From Przewalskia tangutica (lineage: Eukaryota > Streptophyta > Magnoliopsida > Solanales > Solanaceae), in the NCBI GenBank assembly GCA_029844215.1, contig CM056732.1, forward strand, positions 21,251,501 to 21,315,500: DNA of 64,000 nt, read 5' to 3'. The position numbers and the translations under genes were made by a program. Position 1 is the stretch's first letter, and each line of letters opens with the position of its first letter. This document shows positions 10,960 to 22,214 of the stretch, in pieces. The notes beneath the pieces were generated by a model. It saw only the letters and a list, made by a program, of their open reading frames with translations. It was not told where the DNA came from and made no database searches.

Positions 10960-11880
10960 ATTCGAGCCGACATTCACCTAAAATGCCTTTTTAGAGATTA
11001 CAAAGACCAAGAGATTTTTTCAAACTAGAAAATATCTCATGGTCCAAAGCTTTTATAAAAATATCAGTTAGTTGATAAAGAATATCAATATGTTCAATTT
11101 GAACTAGCTATTATTCAACCAAATCTCTTAAACAATGATGTATAATATCAATATGTTTTGTACGTGATTGCTGAACTGGATTTTTGGAAATATTTATGGC
11201 ACTCAAATTATCACAGTACAAAACGAAGATGTTATTTGAAAAATCATAGTCGTCTAACATGTGTCTTAGCCATATTAATTGAGAGCAACAACTTCCAGTC
11301 GCTACATATTCAGATTCAACATTTGAAAGTGAGACACAATTTTGTTTACGACTATACCAAGAAACAAGATTATTGCTAACATAAAAACATCATTCACTAG
11401 TACTCTTTCAACTCACATGTGCCGCCAACATATCTAATGATACGTTTTACGGTATTTAAGTGGGAGATTTTGGGACAGGCTTGGAATCGAGCACAAACAC
11501 TAAACATTATATCAGGACGACTAGCAGTGAGATATAGATGACTACCTATCATAGATCGATACAATGTTGGATCGACATTTTCACCAACATTATCCTTATA
11601 TATCTTCTTCGACGATCCTATTAGAGTTTTCATCTGCTTAGCATTTTTCAATCCAAACCTCTTAACTAGATTCTTGGCATATTTGCTTTGGGAGATGAAG
11701 ATTTCATCTTCACTTTGCTTAATCTTTTGGTATATAAAAGACATACACATATACCTTACCATATCTCTGTAATTGGGTGATTCTTTCCCTCTTGTTCTAA
11801 TTTCCTCAAAAACTCCCCATATCATCTGACATGTTGGGTGATTCTTCATAATACTTAATAAGGGGTCCCTTCGAACTTAA
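10960..11880 (-). pseudogene. Copia element 1 RT C-terminus and RNase H
   Basis: The minus-strand frame from 11849 encodes the end of a Ty1/copia reverse transcriptase: IKQSEDEIFISQSKYAKNL, then DPTLYRSMIGSHLYLTASRP and RIIRYVGGT. RNase H follows in another frame (about 11350-10990), with SWYSRKQNCVSLSNVESEYV, ALYCDN-like and AINISKNPVQQSRTK motifs. The central RT including the YVDD site is missing, because the linker after integrase runs straight into a short unrelated stretch and then the RT tail. A GYSDADW-type segment before RNase H is also lost. The element cannot have encoded an active polymerase. Confidence 0.85.
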
Positions 11881-12900
11881 TCTAGCAATTCAACATTTGA
11901 TTCCTCATCCACACCTTCTGTGATCTCTGATTCAGGTTCAGATGTTACTTCGGATATGGTAACATTTGGGGCAACATCTGGTTCTACAGCAGTCTGCACA
12001 TTTTCCACTGAAACTATAGTGTTATTTTCAGTTGCTTTCCTGGTAAAATCAGAAATATCATCAAAAATAACATTTATAGACTCTTGTACAGTTTTTGTCC
12101 TTAGATTGTACACTCGATAAGCATAACTATTTTGGGAATAGCCAATAAAAATTCATATGTCACTCTTAGAGTCAAACTTTGTCAATTGTTCTCTATCATT
12201 TAAAATGTAACAAATACACCCAAAAACATGAAAGTAACGCAAGTTATGTTTCTTTCCATTTATTAGCTCATAGGATGTCATCTTTATTTTAGGACTTAGA
12301 TAGACTCTATTAGTGATGTGACAAGTAGTATTTAAGGCTTCAGCCCAAAAACGATTTGACAATTTTTTAGAACTAAGCACAACTCTAGTCATTTCTTGCA
12401 ATGTTCTATTCTTTCTTTCTGCTACCCCATTAGGTTGAGGTGTTTTGGGAGCAGAAAACTCATGAAAAAATCCATTTTTATCACAAAAATTTGTGAATGA
12501 ACTATTTTCAAATTTTTTTTCATGGTCGGATCTAATCCAAAAAATAGGAGAATAGAACAAGTTCCTAATTCTAGAGTGCAAAATTTTAAACATGTCAAAA
12601 GTTTATACAAGAGTATCTAGAAAAATCATCTACTATCACATATGAATATTTCATGCCTCTTAAACTGTCTACCTCAATTGGACTCATAAGATTCATGTGT
12701 AATAATTGAAAATAGTGAGACATACCTAAATGTTATCCGTCATTCTAGACAACATTATGGAAAACACAGGTTTGCTTACCTTGAAGACAATCTGCACAGA
12801 TTGTTTCACCTTTTTGTCTAAGGTTGAGTAAGCCTCTAACCGCTTCATATAAGACCAATTTTTTCAGATTACGGTAGTTGACATGCCCCAACTTTTGACG
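11881..12900 (-). pseudogene. Copia element 1 integrase and linker
   Basis: The frame 12593-12153 carries the integrase core: IRSDHEKKFENSSF, then FSAPKTPQPNGVAERKNRTL, which holds the catalytic Glu region, and FWAEALNTTCHITNRVYL. A poorly conserved acidic linker (12113-11877, rich in Glu, Val and Ser) comes next. Upstream, 12900-12600 holds broken integrase N-terminal sequence. The order protease-integrase-RT-RNase H identifies Ty1/copia. Stops interrupt the frame. Confidence 0.85.
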
Positions 12901-13445
12901 TCATAGTTTTGTGTCGTCTATCTTGACATTATTACATGTTTCTTGTCTTACAACAAGATAACAATTATCACCTGTTCTAGTACCTGACATGACACATTCA
13001 TTAGCTTCATTCGTAACTCTACATGCATTCTTATTAAATTTTACCTCAAGATTGTCATTACATAATTGATTAATACTAATTAAATTAGCCATTAAACCTT
13101 CAACGTGTAAGACATTTCTTAAAGCTAGAAATCCAGGAACATCAAGACCCATTTTCCAATTATTTTGCTTTTACTGTCACCTTCATAAGTTACGTTACCT
13201 ACATTTAATGACTCATAGTTCTTTAGAACCTCATTTGTACATGTCTTGTGACGAGAACATCCACTATCAAAGTACCAAGAACCTGAAATGTTAGTTCTTA
13301 AAGCAGTTATTGCAACATTACAAATTACAACATTTTTGGGAACCCAAACTCTTTTAAAAAAAAAATTATCTTTAGGCTCAGAAATGTTGCTTTGAATGTT
13401 GTCCGAGATATTGGACAGCCGTTTAGACAACATTTGGCTCACAAA
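12901..13445 (-). pseudogene. Copia element 1 protease and pre-integrase domain
   Basis: The protease active-site motif WYFDSGCSRH is encoded near 13280-13250, in the frame 13442-13125. The next frame (13152-12901) contains NVLHVEGLMANLISINQLC, the usual gag-pre-integrase signature. A frameshift separates them at about 13140. Confidence 0.85.
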
Positions 13446-15236
13446 ATCTTAAAGTTTGAAATAGTATGGTTTTAAGTGTCCAATGGAATTACAATGATGA
13501 CACACAAACTTCATATTCTTTGAAATATATGAGAACCTATTATTTATTCTTTTTTCTTTTACAAAGCATATTTTTTCATTTTTATCAAACAAACTAGAGC
13601 ATATAGTTTTAAGAGAGTTTTCATACCCAATAACTGCATATGAAGATTTACTAAAACTGCGTATTTCATTCAATTTAGAAGTCCCTAAGTTGAGTTTACG
13701 GAAGGTTGTTTCAGCTAAATTCAATTTTGCACGAATCTTACCAAATTCATTATCCTATTTGGTAAGTGCAACCTTTAGTCGGGTTATTGTGTCTTTTAGA
13801 TCTACATTTTCACGAATTAAAGATTTTACCTTTGTGTCAAGTTGCTTGGATTCTATGATTAAGGCTTTACAAATGCTTTGTAATTCATTAATCATGTCAT
13901 CATTGCATTCAACTTGATCCATACACTCAACCTCACCTCTAAAAATAACATTACTAAAGCAATTTACATCAGGATAGTTAAAGAATATATACCTTTCGGA
14001 TATTGTTGGAGATGCAGATGTTGTCCAAAATGTTGTGATATCTGAGGCAACATTAGAAACGACATCTTCATTATCAGACAGAGATTGTTTGTAAACAGTG
14101 GCCATCATTACTTGTGATTCGACTTCTTGATCTCCTTCCTCTTCTCCTTCATCGTCACTAAGTGAGACCCATCGATTCTTACCAAATTTTCTAAGAGTGT
14201 TTGCACATTCATTAGCATAATGATCCCAACCTGAGCATGCATGACATTGTACAAACTATAGTTGTTTGGGATCAAATTTGGTACGATCTGAATCGGTTCT
14301 TCTTAGTGGACTTCCTTGTTGTGTACTTGAAAGGAACTTGGTGGACTTTTGATTGAAGTCTTGGTTTTGATGCTGTTTAGAATTAGATTGATTTCTCTCA
14401 TTGTTGAACTTCCTTACCATCGAATTATATTTTCGGGTGAGTAAGACAACATTACAACCTTCACCAATTTCTTCAAGATTCTCATCCTCTTCATTGATTT
14501 GATTCTCCGAGGATTGAACTTAAAGTGTCACATTCTTGCTCTTATACAGTTCCCTTTGATTTTCCATGTTCATCTCATAGGTTTTTAGAATACTCAGCAA
14601 GGTATGAAGGTCCATAGTAGCAAGATTGTGAACTTCTTTAATGGCACAAATCTTTAAATTGAGTTTTTTAGGAAGAGAACGGAGAGCTTTTTCAACAAGT
14701 TGAGTGTTGGTTAAGGGTTCTCCAAGCACTTGACATTCATTAGAGATGTCAATTAACTTTTCAAAATAAGATTTAATATCATCCGCTTCTTCTATCATTA
14801 AACGTTCGTATTTTCTCATGAGCATGCGTAGCTTAGTTCGACGAACACTTGAGCTATCTTCATAATGAATTTGTAAAGTATCACATGCATCTTTAACCGT
14901 TGGGCAGTTTGAATGAGTTTGAACATGTAAAGATCAACCTATCCAAAAGTTGCATTCAAGGCTTTTTTGTTAAAACTGCATTATTAGTTTCTTCCGCCGT
15001 CCATTCGGATTCAGGTTTAACAAGAATGTCACATTCCTCATCTGGTGGCAACATTGGAATAACATACCCTTTGGTTATAGATCTTCATGCTCTAACATCA
15101 ATTGATTTGATGTGAGAATGTAGGTGAATCTTCCAATAGGCATAGTTTGTACCATCTAAAATGGGAATTCTATCAATATTTGGATTAGCCGGATCCACAA
15201 CATTGAATAACATAACCAAACACTTATTGTGTTAAG
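13446..15236 (-). pseudogene. Copia element 1 gag
   Basis: A copia-type gag domain is encoded at 14825-14520 (KSYFEKLIDISNECQVLGEP, KALRSLPKKLNLKICAIKEV, YEMNMENQ). A CX2CX4HX4C zinc knuckle CHACSGWDHYANEC follows near 14250-14210. A second knuckle-like motif near 13500-13450 (CHHCNSIGHLKPY) has its last Cys position occupied by Tyr. Acidic and Ser-rich linkers lie between. Stops at several places make this non-functional. The sequence style resembles Sirevirus gag, but that assignment is inference. Confidence 0.8.
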
Positions 15237-15314
15237 TGTTGGATTTGATACCACTTGTTGGGTCCCGGGGTATGCTATAGAAATTAAAATAAACTGAAAG
15301 TAAAATAAATCGAA
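15236..15314 (-). mobile_element. Primer-binding site and truncated 5' LTR of copia element 1
   Basis: On the minus strand, TGGTATCAAATCC (from 15253) is a tRNA-Met-type primer-binding site. Directly upstream the LTR terminus ...CCCAACA (plus strand TGTTGGG at 15256) begins. Only about 58 bp of the LTR remain before an abrupt change into LINE coding sequence at about 15315, so the rest of the 5' LTR has been deleted. Confidence 0.8.
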
Positions 15315-18300
15315 TCTCTCTAGTGTACACCACATGTACACCTCTAATATTCAAACATCTCCATAGAACCTCCCTAGGTACTTTGTTGTATGTCTTTTCG
15401 AGGTCGATGAAAATCATATGTAAATCTCTTCATCTCCCTATACTGCTCCACCAACCTTCTAATAATATGAATGGCTTATGTAGTCGAGAACCACGACATA
15501 GACCCAAATTATCTCTCGAAAATAGACACGCATCTTCTCACCCTCATCTCCATGACTCTTTCCCAAACTTTCATAATGTGGCTTAGCAGCTTGATACACA
15601 TATAACTGTTGTAACTCTGGATATCATGTTTGTTCTTATACAAAGGAATCATTGTACTACACCTCCATTCTTCGGGCATTCTTGTCGTCTTAAAAATGAC
15701 ATTAAACAACTCAGTCAGCCACTCCAAACTTGTCATGCATGCGCTCTTCCAAAATTCATCTAGGATCTCATCATGACCGGTCGCCCGTTCCCTGTGCATC
15801 CTGCGAACAACCCCCTTAACCTCCTCAACTTTAATACTTCTATAATATCCAAAATCTCGGTAATTGCTCCAGATCTCCTAACATAATGTGTTTATCTCCT
15901 TCTTCATTCAAGAGTTTATGAAAGTAAAACTGTCACCTCTGTCTAATATGTGCGTCCTCCACCAGTACTTTATCGTTATCGTACTTGATGCACCTCATGT
16001 GATCCAAGTCACGTTCCTCTTTTCCCTCGTCTTGACTAGTCTGTACAACTTCTTATCCCCGTCTTTTCCCTCCAATTCCACATACAGGCATCAAAAGTCG
16101 CTGTTTTCGCCGCTGTAACCGCTAGTTTTGCCTCCTTCCTCGCCGTCTTATATAATTCCCTATTCGTCCACTTCTCCACCTCATCTTATCTTTCTACCAA
16201 TTTCACATACGCCACTTTATTTGCCACCACCTTCTCTTGAACTTTATCATTCCACCACCAGTCTCATCGATGCCCACCACGACTATCCCGCGAGACCCCT
16301 ATCACTTTTCTAACTACCTCCTGAATACAACTGGTCGTCCTATACCACATACCGGTAGCATCCCCACTACTCCCCCAATCCCTCTGGCCATCAATCTCTC
16401 CCCATATCTTTTGCACTAGCCATAGTCAAACTCCCGAATTTAATTCTTAGCATGTCATCCACAACCCTCCACATCTTCTCCATCTTGATTTCCAAATCTA
16501 TCACCAAAAGCTTATGTCGGGTTGTAAGATACTCACTCAAAATAACCTTGTTGTCTTTACAAAAATCGTTGTCAATATTCCTAAGGAGTAAAAAGTCTAT
16601 CTGAGTCTTAGTCACTGAACTACGAATAGTCACCAAGTGCTCATCCTTTTTCAGGAATCTCGAATTGTCTATCACCATCTCAAAAGCTTTAGCGAACTTC
16701 AAAAGTGAGACGCCTCTCCGTTCCTGTCCCCGAGGCCAAAGCCTCCATGCACATCGTCATAGATCCCCCGGAAGTGATCCGATATGTCCATTGAAATCCC
16801 CTATTACAAATAACTTCTCAGTGGGTGGTATATCTCCCACCACCTTATCCACATTCGTCCAAACAACATCTTCTCCTCCTCCTCATCCAAGCCCATCTGC
16901 GGCGTATAAACAATAATAATGTTCATAGTGAACCCCCCAACTACCAACTTAATCGTCATCATCATGTCATTGACCCCCATAACTTCTATCACCTGATCCC
17001 TTAGCTCACTGTCTACCAAAATATCTGCCCCATTCCTATACCTCGACCTACCCGATAACCATAACTTATACCCGTTCACATCCTTAGCCTTAGGTCCTAC
17101 CCATTTGGGCTCCTGGACACATACTATATTAATCCTCATCTTCTTAAGAATCTTAACTAGCTCTATGGACTTTCCCGTTAAAAGACACTTCCCAACCAGA
17201 AAGCAAAGTTCCCACTGATGGTATACTTAATGTAAGAGAGCTCTAAGATCACATCTTTGGAATAAAATCTAGTTATTCCCTACATATGGTAGGATTACCT
17301 TGAATACATAGGGTAGGATTACTACATTTCATATATATGTTAGAGATAATCTACTATTTTTTCTTTTAGAAAATAACGGTCCTGCTCCGCTTTATACTAA
17401 GAGAGTGTGGTTGGTCTGACTCCGTTATAGAGCTAGTACGTCGAGTAACTTCGAATTCTGCTTTGCCAGTGCACAAAGAAAGCACATAAGGACACTTCTC
17501 GATGTTCTAAGACCCTATTCTTAGCCTAGCATCTCCCTTACCCCACTTACCCCCTAACCCTCGCCTCGTCCCCACGACCGAAAATATGACCTTAGTCTAC
17601 CATCATTCATTAAAGTCACTAGAGCAAAAAAATATTAGCCAAAGGTTAACACTAACACACGCGGGAACCAATACTAAAGCACAAATTAGAAAGAATCTAG
17701 AGGTAAGTCAGGATTCAACAGACCAAAATGATAAAAACAAAGGACAAAAATGTAATGTCAAGATTCAGCAAGGTGTAACAGCCACTAAAGCAAATTATAA
17801 ACTAATAAATCAATCAAAGGTTTAACCTAAAATCGGAAGGGATCAAAATGATAGCACAAGTTATTAAGAATTTAGAGGCAAGTAAAATCACAATTCCAAG
17901 AATGATATAAATAAAGACAAGAAGAATAAAAAAAATGCAAGAATCAATACAGCGAGAGCAAAATTTTAACTATAGGAATGGATACGGGCAATCGAAGGTA
18001 CTAACTCCAGTTGAATCGAACAAGTTCACCGTCGAAAATCACTATTCAACGCCGAATTCGTTTCATCGCTGGTTATCATTCACCATGGAGTTACCGGAAA
18101 ACTTGAGTAGATGCAGCGAACTGAAGGAAGCAGAGAAGAGAAAAGCGGGATAGGTTTGCCCGGAAACGTACTACCAAGAGCAGTTTGGCCGGAAAAAAGA
18201 ATTGGCCGGCATTTAATTGGCCTTACTGGTCGGCGCCGCTGACTGTCGTCGGCGACAGAGGAGAGGTCGGTGAGACATAGAGGGGACTGCGGAAGAAGAG

Positions 18301-18375
18301 GGTTGGGGTTAGGTTTTCACGAGTGGAAAATCCTAGGTCACCTTGGAGAAGGGGGGAATGGGACGTACCTACTTC
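15315..18375 (-). mobile_element. RTE-type LINE, second copy, 3' truncated
   Basis: The 5' end lies near 18375, with a GC-rich start region around 18060-18300. A 5' leader is followed by the endonuclease region (17139-16400, with VCVQEPKWVGPKAKDVNGYK) and the RT (15799-15315, with SLEWLTELFNVIFKT and FIDLEKTYNKVPREVLW). Stops and frameshifts are frequent. The left end stops in mid-RT without a poly(A) run and abuts the truncated copia LTR, so the junction is a deletion rather than a normal LINE 3' end. The copy is interrupted by a ~300-bp insertion at 17184-17490. Confidence 0.85.
17184..17490. mobile_element. ~300-bp unclassified insertion in the LINE
   Basis: The collinear LINE at 1-1919 lacks this segment. 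The octamer GACACTTC is present at both borders (17184-17191 and 17491-17498), as expected for an 8-bp target duplication. I find no terminal inverted repeats, no TG...CA ends, no poly(A) tail and no coding potential. An 8-bp duplication would fit a hAT-derived or Mutator-like miniature element, but the class is not established. Confidence 0.55.
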
Positions 18376-18590
18376 TTACCGTTGAAGGAGAGAAGCCCTT
18401 GCAGTTTAGTAATAGAAAATCAAAATAAGTATCTTAAAAGCTGGTTTCGTTTTTAGGTGATAGTTTTCTCATTTTACTAATTATATCTTTATTTAAGAAT
18501 TATAATGTACTTTAATTTCAGAGATTATTCAGAAAAGAAAGACAGCTATACGTGGAGTAGCACTATAGGTAACAAGAGAATTAGGGCCCC

Positions 18591-18712
18591 TAACTTTTTT
18601 TTTTTTTTTTTGTTGACGAAGGAACCCGCAGCCGCTGCTCTTTCGAGTGCGCACAGAGTAAACCCCAAACTGACGCAATAGCCTGCAAACCACGTCAACC
18701 AGTTATATAGTA
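18591..18712 (-). mobile_element. SINE 3' fragment with long poly(A)
   Basis: A T-run at 18595-18611 is the poly(A) tail of a minus-strand element. Upstream of the tail, the minus strand reads CTTCG..., GGGTTTACTCTGTGCGC and GACGTGGTTTGCAGGC. The last piece matches the SINE at 4681-4861. The 5' part with boxes A and B is absent. Confidence 0.65.
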
Positions 18713-19237
18713 TCGTTGTTTGAGGTGTTATGTTTTGTTTTTCCACAAATGAAGAATATCTATTCAAAGCTAGTACTCTTAATTAATGGGGTTTGCTTCT
18801 CTTAAATTCTGCATCTTAATATGCAGCTTCTTGTTAAAGAGTTTAATTTAACGTAGATTCAGGCATTCATCTTTCTTCCAACTCAAGTTCCTTGACTCTG
18901 TGTACGACTGGTGATCAATAATTCAAACAAATTGCTCAAAAACTAAAAGAAGAAAAAGGTATCTTAATCATCAATATATTCACAGTTTATAGTTTTCCTT
19001 TTTTTTTCTTTCTAAAAACAATATAACCATCTGGTATCAAGAATACTATCCCAACTAATTTAGATATGCGCCACGTATATCTCATTAAAAGGGAGAACAC
19101 TTTTTATCAAACAAAATTATATTTCAAGAGCTTGGATCCGAGATCTTTAAATCAAGAGTGAAGAAATTTTATTTATAACACTACATTCTACGGTGGTTCT
19201 GTCTTTTTTTTAAAAGACAATAAAATAAATTAAAATT
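18713..19237. other. Intergenic stretch, nothing recognised
   Basis: AT-rich sequence with no recognisable coding region or element ends. Confidence 0.5.
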
Positions 19238-19775
19238 TGTTGGGTGTTTTGAAAAAAGTCTCACGTTGATAGCTGAAAAATTGGAAAGCTACATATAAGG
19301 TGTAAGATCTTTAATGGTGTGAGACATTTTAACGAAAATTGTGTGGGTTTGACCCAAATAAAACAATATCCCTCCTTATTAGAAGTATCTTTGGGTTGAT
19401 TAAGCCCAACAACTAGTATTAAAGCTCAGATTCAGCGAGACGAGTATGTCGATGACAGATAATGGTGTGGGGCTCGTTTACTTCCCCTTACGAGCTTAGA
19501 GACGCATAAATATAAAAAAAGCTAGTTGTGGGCCTCGATTGCCATAAATACTCAGACAGTGTGGGTGGCACGTTGATCGTGGTGATGGGCCACATGAAAC
19601 GTAATTCGAGAGGGAGATTGTTGGATGTGCGAACAAAAGTCTCAAATTGATAGATGAAAAGATTGGGACGCTACATATAAGGTGTAGAATCTTACTGGGG
19701 TTAGGCTTTTTGTGGAAATAGTGCGGGCTTGAGCCAAAGCGGATAATGTACACAGTAAAAATTTGGCTTAACACA
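19238..19775 (+). mobile_element. TRIM-like miniature LTR element A
   Basis: The 5' LTR is 19238-19411 (174 bp, TGTTGGGTG...GCCCAACA). It is followed by a tRNA-Met-like primer site in slightly mutated form (CTAGTATTAAAGCTCAG), about 200 bp of non-coding interior, a purine tract CGAGAGGGAGAT at 19607-19618, and a 3' LTR from 19619 (TGTTGGATG) to about 19775. The LTRs share the internal block GACGCTACATATAAGGTGTA-like sequence. There is no ORF of note, and total size is about 540 bp, as in terminal-repeat retrotransposons in miniature. LTR divergence is high, so it is old. Confidence 0.7.
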
Positions 19776-20019
19776 TGGCAAGGTCGAGATAGATGGCTAA
19801 AGTTTTGAACTAGATATGATTTGACACCGAAGTGGGGTAGCAGTTGAGATGAGTTTGGATACGATCGAGCCTGTTGGTACTGGGTGGAGTTTCGGAGGCA
19901 TTTGGCATGTATCTGTTCCAAATATGGCGCTAACCATTACTATTTATCCATTAAGAGGTCTTAATTTGCATTTATGTCATTTAATCGTAGAGAGATTCTC
20001 GGGTATCAATGTATCCGTT

Positions 20020-20424
20020 CCAAATATGGCGTCGCGGCTCCTAATACTTGGCATTGAATTAGTGTCACGGCTCGCCGGAGCTGCAGCCCTGACGGGGTTG
20101 ACGCTGCAGCGCTCCCCTGCGCCGTGGTGGCGTGGCATCGTTTCTCGACTCCGCGGCCCTTCCCGACACATTCCATCTTTACACTATGCACACTTCTTCC
20201 TTCATTTACCAACGTGGAACACTCGTCATTTGGCCAATGATCGTCTATCATTCTATGTTTCAAACATTTACTTACGTACCAATATCTCTTTCACTAATGA
20301 AATTTACGATCTTTGGTACAATGTGTGCACGTGTGTGAAAACGACATTTCCGACATGCGGTGCCCAATTATTCGAGTCATAAATAATGGGATAAAATTTG
20401 TTCCATATTAATAAAACTCCAACA
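20020..20424 (-). mobile_element. 3' LTR (partial) of copia element 2
   Basis: Sequence 20150-20424 is repeated at 22140-22214 plus 25570-25761, i.e. on both sides of a later insertion. It ends CTCCAACA next to a polypurine tract (minus strand AATAGGGGAT at 20434-20425), marking the start of a 3' LTR on the minus strand. A GC-rich block at 20085-20160 is related to, but rearranged from, the one in the other LTR. The left boundary is not clear, and similarity fades beyond about 20020. Confidence 0.65.
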
Positions 20425-20816
20425 ATCCCCTATTGAAAGAAATTTTGGCGCACTCATAAGGTGCTTATTTCTAGAAATTTTTCAGCGGACCGATGTTGCA
20501 TCAGGAGAGGTAGCTTCCACTTTGAACCTCGCATAGTTTAAAACTATCGGAATCATTAAAAAAATTCTCCAAACCTAACCTCAACTGTTGAGGATCATTA
20601 AAGGTTTTAAAAACTTAACCTCTACCCACACTACAGATAACACTTAATGTCTATCACGGGAACGACTTTGAGTTTATGTTCCTTACAAAAATCATAACCC
20701 TAAGTTCTCTTGCTTTCACCGAAGCGCTCAACTGAACCTTTACATCTTAGTTTTCCCATTGAACCTAATTTTTGGGATCTCCAGTCAGTAAGGTTGGTTT
20801 ACCATCGTATCAGTCC
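20425..20816. other. Polypurine tract and 3' non-coding region of copia element 2
   Basis: The first 10 bp are the presumed polypurine tract on the minus strand. The rest shows no coding similarity and lies between the RNase H stop and the LTR, as a 3' untranslated region would. Confidence 0.55.
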
Positions 20817-21479
20817 TTATTGTATGGGTTTTAAGTCAATTTCCCTAGACAAGCAGAACATATGATCTCTGAGTATGCCCTTAGTAAAAGGTTCTGCTAT
20901 GTTATCATTTGATTTTACATAATCAATGGAAATAATACACGTGGTGATCATCTGCCTAACGGTCTTATGTCTCTGTTGGATATGACGAGACTTGTCGTTA
21001 TATATAGAACTTTGTGCCCTTCCTAGAGCCGATTGGCTATCGCAGTGGATCATTACATAAGGTATGAGTTTTTTCCAACACGGGACGTCCTCTAAGAAGT
21101 TATGAATCCACTCAGCTTCTTCTCATGTTTTATCTAAAGCAATAAACTTTGACTCCATTATGAATCGGGCGATGCAAGTTTTCTTAGAGGATTTCCAAGA
21201 CACAGCCCCACTATCAATTATAAATATATACCCACTGGTGGACTTGGTGTTCTCTATATCAAATATCCAGTTTGCATCACTGTACCCCTCTAGTACATCT
21301 GGATATCTCGAATAATGCAACTCATAAGTTAGCGTGTATTTTAGGTATCGTAGTACCTAATTCAACGCTTTTCAATGATCATTACTCGAATTACGGGTAA
21401 ACCTAGCCAACTTGTTTACTACATAAACGATATCACCTTCAAGTAACTGACGATCAAACCATAATTGAACTCTTGAACC
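20817..21479 (-). pseudogene. Copia element 2 RT end and RNase H
   Basis: Reading leftward, a short RT tail (VVNKLARFTRNSSNDHWKAL, near 21400) leads into RNase H: LEGYSDANWIFDIENTKSTS, SWKSSKKTCIARFIMESKFI, then MIHCDSQSALGRAQSS and SRHIQQRHKTVRQMI to the stop at 20817. A TGA near 21123 interrupts RNase H where the family has Gly. The primer site, gag, protease, integrase and most of RT are missing, since the 5' LTR end (21480) is followed almost at once by the RT tail. It is a strongly internally deleted Ty1/copia element. Confidence 0.85.
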
Positions 21480-22214
21480 TGTTAGTAAAAATAAAAGCAA
21501 CAAATGAGAAATAACAAACACCTATTACAAGAACTAGGAAAAATGAAGAACAAAAGATTACAACAATAGAAATAATCTTAACAATCAACTGAAAACTAGA
21601 ACCAACACGTGATCTGAATCCTGGCTGAGTAAAATGATAGAAGTATGTCTTTAAGACAAGATTTTCCCGTATATATCCTTTTACGTTGCTAGGCAATAGT
21701 CTCCCAAGATAAAATAGCTACTAACACACTTGAGCAAAGGAAACTCAAATGTTTCTCTTGAAGAACTTTGAGTATTGAAAGATGCTAGAGAGGAAGAAAT
21801 TTTTCAGAATTTCTGTTTTCTACAAGTGTCTTGACAATTGAGCCAAATGCCTCAATTTATAGTGTAAGAATTGTCTCTTCAAGTGCCAAGTAATGGCATT
21901 GAATCGTCCATGTAATGACAATGAATTGCCCAAGTAATGACACTCATTTATCAACCAAATAATGGCTGACTAATGCTGAAATGAATGTCATTGAGGGCAA
22001 CCCAAAAGTCTCCAAAAATCAAATTTTCCGTTTCAGACTTTCTGCCAGGGTAGTGTCGCGGCCGAGCCTGAGGCGTCGCGGCTCCAGAGACTTGACACTT
22101 AGCGCTGCAGCCGAGCCTCGGAAGCGCCGCGGCCCTTTCCGACTCGTTCTATATTTACACTATGCACACTTCTTCCTTCATTTACCAACGTGGAACACTC
22201 GTCATTTGGTCAAT

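Noticed and set aside
19849..20382. 177-codon open frame on the plus strand
   Set aside because: It overlaps the LTR of copia element 2 and its GC-rich block, and part is repeated at 22.1 and 25.6 kb. No protein similarity.
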